The position numbers were made by a program, and so were the translations under genes. Source: Fusarium oxysporum f. sp. lycopersici 4287 (taxonomy: Eukaryota; Ascomycota; Sordariomycetes; Hypocreales; Nectriaceae). From it: a DNA stretch of 64,000 bases. Shown here one piece after another: positions 41,015-52,375 of the stretch. The DNA is taken from positions 1,209,073-1,273,072 of the forward strand of contig NC_030992.1 of the NCBI RefSeq assembly GCF_000149955.1, written 5' to 3'. The number at the start of each line of letters is the position of its first letter. The first letter of the stretch is position 1. Below the pieces are notes generated by a model. That model ran no database searches. It was given only the letters and a program-made list of their open reading frames with translations, and was not told where the DNA came from.

Positions 41015-42870
41015 ATGGATGCTTACTCGATATGTTGCACTAGTCCTGCCGCTAGGCATACATCCAAGATCTACCAGGATCTCTGGTCTACCCGTCCACA
41101 TACTCGGGTTGGGTATGATCAAGATAAGATCTTGAGGAAATTCGTCACTATGGATAGTTTGAAACAGGTATGTACAAATTTTGCACCAAACTTGCCGTTG
41201 TTAAATGTCTCATATTGGACGCCACTTATGGACTGGGTAACGGTGGCAGTTTCATTCTCAGCCTCTTACACACTTTAAAGACAATGCTGATTAACAAGCT
41301 TACAGCGTTGGAGGGGTGATCTGACCTCAAAACCACATATTGGTGTAGTTGGTGCTGGTCTCGCTGGTCTTCGATGTGCAGATATTCTTATTCAGAATGG
41401 CTTCAAAGTCACTATCATTGAGGCCAGGAATCGAGTTGGTGGCCGCTTGCATCAAGAGGTCCTTCCAAATGGTCACTTGGCTGATGTTGGTCCAAATTGG
41501 ATTCATGGAACCAACGATAACCCAATGCTAGATCTCGCCAAGCAAACGAATACTGCCATCAGTGACTGGGAGTCAACGTCTTGTGTCTTTAATGAGTCTG
41601 GCGAGCTCTTGTCCCTCAAGGATGGTGAAAAGTACTCCACTATCGTGTGGGATATCATTCAGGATGCGTTCAAGCACTCCAATAGCAACTCATCAGACAT
41701 CGATTCGAAAGAAAGTCTTCACGACTTCTTTGCTCAGAAGGTGACGGAGAGGGTTCCTGATACTGAAGCCGACCACGAAAGGATACGAAGCATTGTCATG
41801 CAAATATCTGAGATGTGGAAGTGCTTTTATCGGCAGTCCTGTCTATAGACAAAGCCTGAAGTTCTTGTGGTTGGAAGAGTGTATAGAAGGAGGGTATGTG
41901 GAAGTCACGAAACTTCTTGAAAACNNNNNNNNNNNNNNNNNNNNNNNNNNNNNNNNNNNNNNNNNNNNNNNNNNNNNNNNNNNNNNNNNNNNNNNNNNNN
42001 NNNNNNNNNNNNNNNNNNNNNNNNNNNNNNNNNNNNNNNNNNNNNNNNNNNNNNNNNNNNNNNNNNNNNNNNNNNNNNNNNNNNNNNNNNNNNNNNNNNN
42101 NNNNNNNNNNNNNNNNNNNNNNNNNNNNNNNNNNNNNNNNNNNNNNNNNNNNNNNNNNNNNNNNNNNNNNNNNNNNNNNNNNNNNNNNNNNNNNNNNNNN
42201 NNNNNNNNNNNNNNNNNNNNNNNNNNNNNNNNNNNNNNNNNNNNGCGCAATCGATGCCATCGGTTACGGATGCCTTGAGAAGGTCTACATCAACTTTCCC
42301 AAACCTTACTGGCTTGGTAAAGAAGGTGACGACCGAAAAGCAGAGGGTTTTGTGCAATGGCTCTCACCAAATTACGTTCCTGATCTGAACCCAAGACGAT
42401 GGAATCAAGAGGTCGTGGAACTTGCCAGCCTGGACCCAGAAGTTTCACATCCAACCCTTCTCTTCTACACATACGGCGAGCAGTCGCAGTATATTACCAG
42501 CGAGCTATTGAAGATATCGGATCCCCAGAAGAAGGATGAGTTCCTCCTCAACTTCTTCAAGCCATATTACTCACGACTTCCGCATTACTCGGAGAGTAAC
42601 CCTGACTGCAAGCCGTCTGGCTTTATGGCTACAGATTGGCTTCACGATGAGCTTTCAGGATTCGGAAGCTATAGTAATTTCCAGGTTGGTTTGGAAGAGG
42701 GTGATGCTGATATCCGGACAATGCGAGAGGGTTTGCCGGATCATGGATTGTGGCTGGCAGGCGAGCACACTGCGCCGTTTGTTGGTCTAGGCACAGCGAC
42801 TGGAGCCTACTGGAGCGGTGAGGCTGTTGGTAAGAGAATAGCGGAGGCTTATTACGGACGATCCAAGTAA
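41015..42870 (+). CDS. Flavin amine oxidase (polyamine-oxidase-like), interrupted by a gap and a frame break
   Basis: FAD-dependent amine oxidase of the monoamine/polyamine oxidase family (Fms1-like). Exon 1 is 41015-41167; exon 2 begins at 41306 with RWRGDL and carries the FAD-binding motif GVVGAGLAGLRCADILIQNG, then IEARNRVGGRLHQEV and DVGPNWIHGTNDNP. The downstream end has NPRRWNQEVVELASL and, near the C-terminus, LWLAGEHTAPFVGLGTATGA, the second FAD-contact block, with stop at 42870. Two defects: a run of 320 N at 41925-42244 hides the middle, and at about 41819 the frame shifts by one base, since MW is followed in the next frame by SAFIGSPVYRQSLKFLWLEE, which is the expected family continuation. 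That exon ends at 41893 before GTATGT. Start 41150 is an alternative. Probably a live gene with an assembly error. Confidence 0.85.
41819..41822 (+). other. One-base frame break in the amine oxidase
   Basis: Frame changes between GAGATGTGG and AGTGCTTTTATC; one extra A in the AA at 41819-41820 explains it. Located about 100 bases before the N run, so a consensus error is likely. Confidence 0.7.
41925..42244. other. Assembly gap, 320 N
   Basis: Unresolved bases inside the amine oxidase gene, starting within a probable intron (donor GTATGT at 41894). Confidence 0.99.
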
Positions 42871-44049
42871 GGGGCCTTTGAATATTTGACGGTTTCTTCA
42901 GCGAGAAGAGACACCGTCAATCGTTTGTGGTTAGGGTAACAATAGACAACATGCCTAAAACGGCCGTTAAAGAAATCTTGGCAAGGGTATGCGCGTGATA
43001 AGCAGTGAATATGTCGTTGTCTCAGGCTATCAAAGGGACTGCATAGAGATCGATGATGCATTTGTTTGAGGAGAAGTTGCAGCTGCCTTGACTCACCCGA
43101 TTTACCCAAAACAGCAAAGGCAATCTTTCGCAACAAATCGTGTCAGAGCAAACCACGTCACAGTTGATCAAGACATTGTAGTATCCATGACGCGGGCAGC
43201 ACAATGTGATGGTGTTGCGCGGTGAGCCGACCTTATCGATTGAGTTCCCCAAGTTACAATAGAGGTTGCGCGAGTCGTATCACCCACTAAAAGCGCAATT
43301 CATAGGTCAAATGACGCCCCCAGAGATGCCCTCGGGAGATACATCATGGACCAGCTGCTTTGGTGCGCCGCTCGAAACGATCCTTGAAATCGAGTCACGA
43401 GCCTCATGTGTTAGTGTTTTAGCGCCTCGAGGGGCGATATACTGGGTCTTTTCCAGGCCTTCTACCGCCTGTAGCTCGTATGTATTTGGCAGTAGAGGGT
43501 CCACTGGAGGTCTATCCCCCCACTTGCCCGCGCGTTGCCGTCTCAGCCATGGTCCATGCCCATGCAGGTCGTGACTGTGTGACGCTGTCTGTGACGGTGA
43601 CCCGACTCTTTGGGAAGTGTGCCTCGACACCTTTTGCCAACCTTACTTTGTTACTGTTCTTTTCTTTAACTCAGGTTTGTATCAACCGAACCTTTTCAGC
43701 CTCGTTGGTGCCTTACCCTTACTGCCACGATTCACATCCCCAAACTTAATTAGTTTATCCGATCTCGCAGCGAAGTTCTTCTCCTCTTACAGCTTCTTCT
43801 CATGGCCTTCTCCCATTTCCTCTAAACATGTTCTACGGCCCCGCATCTGGCCGGGGTCCTCAAGCTTCCGACTGATAGACGCCGACGTAGGCCTCTGCCT
43901 AGACAGCAACGATACTCTGTCGATAACTTACACCATTCCGATAGTCGATATTCATCCTTCGTCTTCTATCATCCCTCCCTCTTGGGCTGCGTGGGCAGTC
44001 ATCGCCCCTCCGTCCATCGACTCGATCGCATCCCACGAACGACGACATC
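42871..44049. other. Intergenic: amine oxidase 3' region and ATG2 leader
   Basis: 1.2 kb without a supported gene. The last 450 bases are C/T-rich and probably leader of ATG2. Confidence 0.35.
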
Positions 44050-47000
44050 ATGGCGACCCTCTTCCAGTCTTTCCGGAGCTCCTCTATGCCAAAGAGGTTG
44101 CTACGATATGCCCTTTCTCGACTGGAACTTCTCGATGCCGAGGCTCTCGATATTGATAATTTAGATTTGGCGATAGGGAGGAATACAGTCCTCGAATTTC
44201 GCGATGTTGGGATCAAGCTAAAGGTAGGTTTAATGACTGTGCATCCATCAACGGCTTAGAAGATCATGGTCACTGATGCTCCGCCATAGAAACTCAACAA
44301 GCTGTTGCAGCTTCCTGACACATTCAGATTGCAAAAAGCCAAGGTTTTGCTTCTGCGAGTCACCATCCCGATGGACTTTTACACAAGCCCTATAATAGTC
44401 GAGGTCGACGGTGTTGATATTGCGCTGCAAGTCATAGGAGCGGAATCCAAACCGGCTCGTTCATCAGGCACAAGAACACCCGAAGAGACCACCGCTGTAC
44501 CGAACACCGTCGACCTTGCGCAATCATTCCTTGAAACGCAGCCACGATCAGAGCGAAGGAAACTCGAGGACGCTTTAGCCGCCGAAACCCAGGATCTTGG
44601 CGCTTCCATCGCTATGAGCGATGATGGCAGTGAAGACGATTTGGCATACGGAACAGGCCAAGCCCTTTCTCTCCCAGCGTTTTTGGCCGACTTTTTGCAG
44701 GGCATCGTCGACCGAACGCAGGTAAGGATAAAAGGTGTTAATTTTCAGCTGGACGTTGAAGTGCCTGTTGAACCAAACACCACTACGACTGAGTTGGTGT
44801 CATTTCAAGTTGCACTTGATGGCATCGATGTCGAGGGTGTTACCACTGCCTCTGATAACGCTGAAGGATCTCCCACCATCGTACCAAAGGAGGGCAAGCG
44901 TCATGTTTCATTGTCAAACGTACGGGCGTACCTCATTTCAGAAGCAAATGTTTTTTCTGCTTTGGCGCGATCGCCTTCCGTCACTTCGCCATCGCTTGCT
45001 TCTTCTCCAGCTATGACCAGGAACCCACCGTCACGCCAGACTACTACACTTTCATTGAGCAGCCTTCACGAGGAATCCGTGACAGCATCGCAGGCAAGCA
45101 TACGATCAGAAGAGCAAGAATCTTCACCACGACCAGGTTTTCCGCAAGTAGAACCCTTAGTTCTTTCACAACACAGCATCAATCAACGACTCGCGGGTTC
45201 ACACCAGAGTCTTCAGTCCGATAATTCTTTGGCTGGCTCACAGCAGAGCCTCAGAGACGAATACTCCGTCGATCACGAGTCTCCAGAGCACGAATATCCT
45301 CTCGGCGACAGTGAGGACGCACTTGGAATCCCATACGAATTCTCAAGCCCTCAGGGTGATGATGCAGAAGATAGCCCCGTGACCCCCCGGGCATCGATGT
45401 ATCACGATTTCAGTAACAGTCCCAATGACGAACCTGTATTTCACTCAACCTTTCTTCCCGGAGAACACGGCTCTCATTCAACTGCGCTGGAGAACGAGAG
45501 ACCTCAGTGGACGATCGCAGAGCGGGAAGCCAGATCTGCACCTACACTCGAGACGCCAGCGACACAAGTTAATTTGGAAGCTTCTAGGAGGGGCGTTTCA
45601 AACGAGCACCTCAGTTGGACTTCTTCAAGTGAGAGCTTTGGTGCGAGATCGGCTGAAGACCTGGCACAGTCTCATATGTACACACACGAAGAAGCAGAGA
45701 GCATGTACATGAGCGCTTTCTCACAGACTAACGCTCAATCAGCGGCCTTTCTGCCAGCAGTTCCTTCTCATGGCAATGCACCTTCGCCGAAACCCCAAGA
45801 TGACTTGATCGAAGAGGTGGAACAACTTTCTGAGCCAGCTAAACCTGTTGAGCCAGTCGAGGCGGCAGTAACTCCACCTACGACGGCGCATACACATGTG
45901 GCAAACGAAGAAACTGAGCCAGACACCATAGATGCAAAGCCCGACATGCCAGAAGCGATTCCTCCTCAGATATCAGATGTCAAGCCTCCGAGCCCAGAGT
46001 TACAAGAGGCTCCAGCCACTGTACCATTGGAACAAGAGTCGAAGCCTTTCATTCCCGGCGCTTGGGAAGATGACGACGACGATGATGATCCTTCAGGGAA
46101 TGCCATAGCACCATCCACTACCTTGAGACACTCGATATATCGGAAAGATGATCCCTCAATATCACTGGATGCCTCAGATAGCGAATCTTCAGAGCCTGCG
46201 TTTTCAAGGGCATGTCTTACTGATGCTGACCCAGAGAATCCCCGTACGCCTACCAGACAACAGGAAGGTGCTGCTACTCCCAAAGGACCAACGCGTCTAG
46301 TCAAGGAGATTCTAAATTTGAAAACCATCTCGATATATATCCCATCACAGCACCAGCATCTGCATGTTCAACCTGCATCGCCAGAATCTGTAGCCCAGCT
46401 TTCGCAGTCAATGGGACGGTCTACATACCCTCAAGCTCCAGGTGCCTTTTCAATGCATGGCGGGCTTTCCATGCAACAGAACAAGGCAGCATCAGGGGCT
46501 TCGAAAATTGACGAAACGCTAGAGGTGAACCTGTCACCCATAAATCTTAAATTCGACGCCTCATTGGGTTTCTTACTAGCGATGGTTGTTGGGAAGCTGC
46601 TGGACGCTGTGAAAGACAAGAAAGCGCCCCCAGTTGAGAGCACAAAGCAGGAGACTAGTTCAAAGATGCCCAACCTCAAAATAACATTGGAGGAGATCAA
46701 ACTCGACTTTATTAACCGCTTGGGAGGGATCTCAGATACACCTGAGCGTTATATGGACCTGGATCCATCGCCATTTTTCGACCAGGAAGTTCTGCTCAAC
46801 ACAACCTTGCAAAACTTGGTTATTTCCATTTTCGAGACTGAGATATCAACACCGCCAGTCATTAAGGGTAAATTGGCGACACAGCCAGCTAGCCTGACCA
46901 AGATAGACTTGCAGAAGTTCCGCTTCGGGTATGCAAATGGCGACATCATATCCTTCGACAAGGGCAAGCCCATGAGTGCATCGGTTAGGGAAACATTTCT

Positions 47001-50000
47001 ATCGGCGGGTTCTGATATTGGAATTGAAATACTTCAATCAGGCGGCAAAACCAAAATAGATGTCCAGACTCTACCGCTCGTTTTCCAGCTTGATCTGCGA
47101 CGGCTTGATGAGACTTTCAGCTGGTTCGGTGGCCTTAGCAGCTTCCTTAATATGAGTGCTTCGATAGCCTCGAGTCCTGCACCAACACCCAAACCAGCTG
47201 CTCCTACACCAAAGCCTAGAGGGGTTCGATTTGATACTCCAGTTGATCCGAATGACAAATCCGTGGCATCACAAAATAAGATTAACGTGCGCATTGGAGG
47301 CTCTTATGTGGAGCTCATCGGAAAAGACTGTAGCATGCTGGTTGAAACTAGTTCCATTAAGGCTGTGAGCCGTGACGAGGTCATAGGATTGGGGTGCGGC
47401 ATGGTTCGAATAACAGGGCCATACTTGAAGAACTCAACAGCAGATCCTCCTATTAATACCGAGATCACCACGGTTCGAGTCGAGTTCTTGACGACCCCTA
47501 ACGATTCAGATCTCGAGAAACTCCTAGAGCTAATCATCCCTTCAAAGCATCAATTCGATGGCGATAACGACGAGATCATGGTTGATACTTTGCTACGTCA
47601 GCGAAGGAAGGGCTCCGTACTGAGACTCTCAGTCGATGGTGTGAATGTTCGCGTTCAAAACATGTCCCAGCTCTCAATTCTACCGAACCTTGGTGACGAA
47701 GTTGCAAAGCTTTCTACCGTCGCAAAATACTTGCCTGAAGATGACCGACCCGGCTTATTGACCTTAGCAAAGATCCAAAAGGTTGCGTTGAGTCTAGACT
47801 TTGGCGGCAAGCTTGGCCACCTCGGTGCGGATATCAAAGATCTTCACGTAGGCCATATCACAGTCCCTTCACTTGTTGCCATAGCTATACACGACCTTTC
47901 TGTGAAGAGAAATAGGTCAGAAGAGCTGGTTAGCACGGCAACATATGGAGCCAAGGAAATCTCACTTCGTGGCCCAGTCTTGATGGCACGGATGATTGGT
48001 GACGAGATCGAGCCGGTTATTAAGCTGAAGATGCAAGATCTGTGTATTGAGTACCGCGTCCCTACGATCATGGATATTCTTGAGCTTGGAGAAGACGCCA
48101 CACCCCAAGATTTCGAAGCCAGCCTTGCTGCCTCAGTAGCAAACCTTGGTGACCACGCGCATCATGCTTTAACTGGACAGCCTGGCTCTCCGGGTGAGAA
48201 GAGCAAGGGTGGGAAGCCGATGACTCTGGATATTGGCTTCCGAGATTGCCTTTTGGGACTTAACCCGCTGGGCCAACCCTCGAAGATGGTGATCGCTCTC
48301 ACAGATGCTCATCTTGTCACCATGTTGCCCAAAGACGTGGAGACCAATGCTGTCTTCACCATCAATAAGTCATCCATCTTGCTGATCAACGACATTGCCG
48401 AAGTTGCAACAAGCGAACTTCCAGTCACCCAAAGACCGCGTGCCTCATCTTCAACATCTCGCCAAGTAGCGGATATGTGCGCCAGAGGATATGTGGACAT
48501 TTGCTACATTTCATCCGCCAAGCTTGTAGTAGATGTGAAGGAACTCGATGATGGAGAGAAGCAGCTTTGTGTTGAGCTCAAAGACGACCTCCTTGTTCTG
48601 GAAACATGCGCTGATTCAACACAAACTCTGATCTCTTTGGCCAATGCGTTGAAACCACCAACTCCACCGAGTAAGGAGAATAAGTATCTTACAGATGTAG
48701 TCCCCATGCAGGATCTGCTCGCTTCTATTTCAGCTGAAGCTTTCGGTAGGCCCGAGGGAGAGTACGACTTTGACCAAGATTTTGCTGGTGCTCAGGAGAT
48801 GGCTGGGAGCGATTCAGAGGCCGACTATAACACAGACAGCCCGCTGCAAGTTCAGTCACAATTTTACGACGAGGAGCCAGTTGCCGAGGAGCTTTTCGAC
48901 GCCACAAGTAGCTCTATTATCTCACATGGGTCGTATCGCTCCGGGCCCCAGATGAAAGACACTAACGAGGGTGTATTACTGACCGGGTTTGGCTCAGCAA
49001 GCCAGCAAACAGTTGACTCTGACGATCTTGTGATCCAGGAAGACTACTATGGTAGCGGCGCTTCAAAGGACAGCAAAGCCAAGATCTGGAATTCGAAGAA
49101 GAACAGCTACGATCGGGCGCCCAGCGACTTGGTGAAGCGCAGCCCTGTCAAGGTATCCGTACGAGATGTTCATGTTATATGGAACCTTTTTGACGGCTAT
49201 GATTGGGTTCACACGCGAGATGTCATAACGAAGGCAGTTCAGGACGTTGAAGCCAAAGCATACGAACGACAAGCCCGTGCTGGTCAAGTCCAGGTCTATG
49301 AGGAAGAGCTAGAGGATGAAGAGGCCATCGGAGACTTTCTCTTTAATTCTATTTACATCGGCATCCCAGCAAACCGTGATCCCCAAGAATTGTCTCGAGC
49401 TATCAATGAAGGCCTGAACGACAATGCAACAGAGACTGAATCGGTTGCAACCACGGCTTTCACTTCTGCTACCAACAGGACAGCACGTGCCCGTCAACCA
49501 AAGTCGAAGCGACTTAAGCTCAAACGCAGTAGGCATCACAAGATCACCTTTGAGTTACGAGGTGTTGATGCAGATTTGTTTGTTTTCCCACCAAATTCAG
49601 GGGAAACTCTCAACAGCATAGATATCCGCATTGACAACCTGGACATTTTCGACCACGTCCCAACCTCAACATGGAAGAAGTTTGCAACCTATGACCAGGA
49701 TATGGGAGAGCGAGAAATGGGCACTAGCATGGTTCATCTTGAACTGCTCAACGTCAAGCCACAGCCCTCACTCGAGGCGTCTGAGATTGTGCTAAGAGCG
49801 ACCTTACTCCCTCTGAGGCTGCATGTGGATCAAGATGCTCTTGATTTCATCACCCGATTTTTCGAGTTCAAGGATGACCAAGTGCCTGTTCACACGTCAA
49901 AAAGTGATGTGCCCTTCCTTCAGAGAGCTGAGGTCAACAACGTAGCAGTAAAGCTCGATTTCAAGCCCAAGCGAGTTGACTATGCTGGTCTCCGTTCTGG

Positions 50001-50794
50001 ACACACCACTGAATTCATGAACTTCATCGTTCTCGAAGAGGCGAGAATGGTTCTGCGCCATGTCATCATCTATGGTATCTCGGGATTTGAGAAGCTCGGT
50101 AAGACCCTCAACGATATCTGGATGCCTGATGTCAAGGCAAACCAACTTCCTGGCATTCTAGCTGGTCTGGCACCTGTTCGTTCCCTTGTCAATGTGGGCA
50201 GCGGTTTCAGAGACCTCGTTGAGGTGCCTATTCGCGAGTACAAGAAGGATGGACGTGTGATCCGCAGTATATCGAAGGGTGCCACAGCCTTTGCTCGCAC
50301 GACCGGTACCGAACTGGTTAAGCTGGGTGCCAAGCTTGCTGTTGGTACACAATACGCATTACAAGGTGCCGAGGGCATGCTTTCAGATCCTCAACAAGCA
50401 TACGAGGGCTGGGATGAGGATGACATGGACCCTGAAGAACAGAGACAAATCTCTCTCTATGCAGATCAACCTACGGGCGTCATCTCAGGCATTCGGGGCG
50501 GATACCGATCTCTTGCCAGAGATGTGAATCTCGTGCGCGATGCCATCATTGCAGTTCCTGGCGAGGTCATGGAGAGCTCTTCAGCTACTGGCGCCGCAAA
50601 GGCTGTGCTAAAGCGAGCACCGACGATTATTTTCAGACCCGCTGTCGGTGTCACTCGAGCAATCGGACAGACTCTAATGGGAGCCACTAACTCGATTGAT
50701 CCCAACAACAGACGAAGGATTGAGGAGGTAAGTCAATATGAGTTCATGTCAACGAGCTTGACTAACAAACTGCCAGAAATACAAACGATACTAA
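44050..50794 (+). CDS. ATG2: Autophagy-related lipid-transfer protein Atg2
   Basis: Rod-shaped bridge-like lipid transfer protein that, with Atg9 and Atg18, moves lipids from the ER to the growing phagophore. Exons 44050-44223, 44290-50727 and 50777-50794 give 2209 aa. The chorein N-terminal domain is clear: [20 protein letters not shown] then [20 protein letters not shown], joined by the intron to [20 protein letters not shown]. Residues about 120-650 contain a long Ser/Glu/Pro-rich disordered insertion. Conserved Atg2 blocks return later, for example [22 protein letters not shown] and, in the C-terminal Atg2 domain, [38 protein letters not shown] and the amphipathic segment around [20 protein letters not shown]. 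The last exon holds only six codons (KYKRY and stop); unspliced, the frame would run 24 codons into unrelated sequence, so splicing is preferred. Confidence 0.95.
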
Positions 50795-51357
50795 GTCGCT
50801 TCGTCGACTCGTTCAACATATCTAGAACACGATACGAATGTGGGCAACATATTATGGCGCAATGATATTGAGATACCAATCACATCGGAGTATCACAGGT
50901 GTCTCTGATCTCCCGTGTCCTTTCCATCTTCATCTCGGTTTTTTTCAATCGACTCTGCATATAACGGTGCTCGGACCAAAGGGATATTTTGTTCTTTAAG
51001 AAAGAGGCATGTTTCTTCATGCACTCGTCTGTGATAGATCGGTAAAAACAGGACATGCATTTAGATGCACAACATAGACCCTGGAGAGGACAGGCATGCG
51101 TTGATTGATTTTTCTTTTCACATTTAGCTAGGAGTTGGATTATTATTACTTGGAGGGTTCTTTGTCTCATGGATGTTTCCTATTGTTGGGACTGGATTTG
51201 ATACTATAGATACCTGTAACAGAATGAAAGAGTGGATCGCCCAAAGCTTGTTGTTTATATTCTGCGTTCAACACATATGTATTCTTCAGCTCATTCGCTT
51301 GAACTATCAACTAGCCACAAACGCCATGCTCATAAAACTATCACTGCCCCAAACTTC
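50795..51357. other. Convergent intergenic, ATG2 (+) and GT8 (-)
   Basis: 563 A/T-rich bases; no gene seen. Confidence 0.35.
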
Positions 51358-52375
51358 TTAAAAGCCATCATCAGGGACTCCCTTCTCTTTCTCCAACTCT
51401 TTTCTGACACGGTTCGCATCAACCCACCACTTGTGACTCTCTTCCTTACCCGTCCACTCACCCTTCTCATTAATCTCATCCCAAGGTTTAGGGCTTAAGA
51501 TGTAGTGAATGTTCTTGACGCTCTCATCCCTCCAAATAGCATCATGGACTCCTTTCCATCGTAGCGTCTTGAGCGCGTTATAAATGTACGGCAAAGGAAC
51601 CCATCGCTCACGATATAAGTCTGAGAGAAGTGACTGGTCTGCAAAATCCATATTGGCGGCGTCGGCCTCCATATGCGCCAAAATCTGCGCATAGAGGCCC
51701 TGAGAAGGATTGACGACCTGCAAACCACCGTTCATAAAGCCCAAGGGTCCGACTGACGGATCGGCAGCCTCAGTTTGCGCGGCATCGGGATTCGAGTGTT
51801 GTGAGGTAAATGCGCAATTCTCAGGAATCCAGTCCTTTGGATAGTGAGGCTTCTTGAGGGGATTGCATACACAGGCATGACCGGCTGCAAAGACACGCTT
51901 GCTGACGGTCTTATCACCAGTCTCAGCAATCGAAGGAGGGTCCAGCTCGAGATCCATCAGCTCGTCCATGTTGCGCAAAACAAGCATGTCCGAGTCGAGC
52001 TGGACGACGCGCTCATATTCGGTCAAAGAGAAAGGCGCAAGCTTGCTCCAACAATCGTAGAACCGTGGGTCATTGGAGTAGTCCTTGCCTTTGGTTGGCA
52101 GTAAGTATGGAATGTGCTGAACGGCAATGCCACGAGCACGGAGAGCTGTGTGACCTTCAGGGGGGAATGAATCGGTATATAGTGCCACAAGAGGGTAACG
52201 AGATTTGGCGGCGCGAAGAGAATGTTCGAGGGTGAGAAGACCGGGCAAGTAATCCAGGTTCGTGATAAGACTCGTCCAGACTGAGATTGTAAGTTAGAAC
52301 CTGTGTTACGCATGGTTTAGCCTCTTTACCTTTAGGCGAGTCGACAGCTCGTTTCCGGGATTCTGAGTCTGCCAT
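51358..52375 (-). CDS. Family 8 glycosyltransferase (glycogenin/galactinol-synthase-like)
   Basis: 322 aa, exons 52375-52330 and 52280-51358; the 49-base intron starts GTAAAG and joins ESRKRAVDSPKG to WTSLITNLDYLPGLLTLEHS. The fold is GT-A: the N-terminal LVALYTDSFPPEGHTALRAR, then the metal-binding DxD in ERVVQLDSDMLVLRNMDELM, PLGFMNGGLQVVNPSQGLY and the C-terminal KNIHYILSPKPWDE with the His of the GT8 HxxGxxKPW-like motif. The family transfers sugar from UDP- or other nucleotide sugars; glycogenins and galactinol synthases are its best known members. No transmembrane segment or signal peptide, so it is probably cytosolic. Acceptor unknown. The stop is convergent with ATG2. Confidence 0.92.

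Noticed and set aside
41796..42357. Several long open frames spanning the N run on both strands
   Set aside because: They exist only because N is translated as X; the amine oxidase is the only supported gene.
42920..42940. GGTTAGGGTAAC, telomere-repeat-like, considered as a telomerase RNA template or interstitial telomere
   Set aside because: Only nine bases match a repeat permutation, expected by chance a few times in a window of this size, and there is no surrounding RNA structure.
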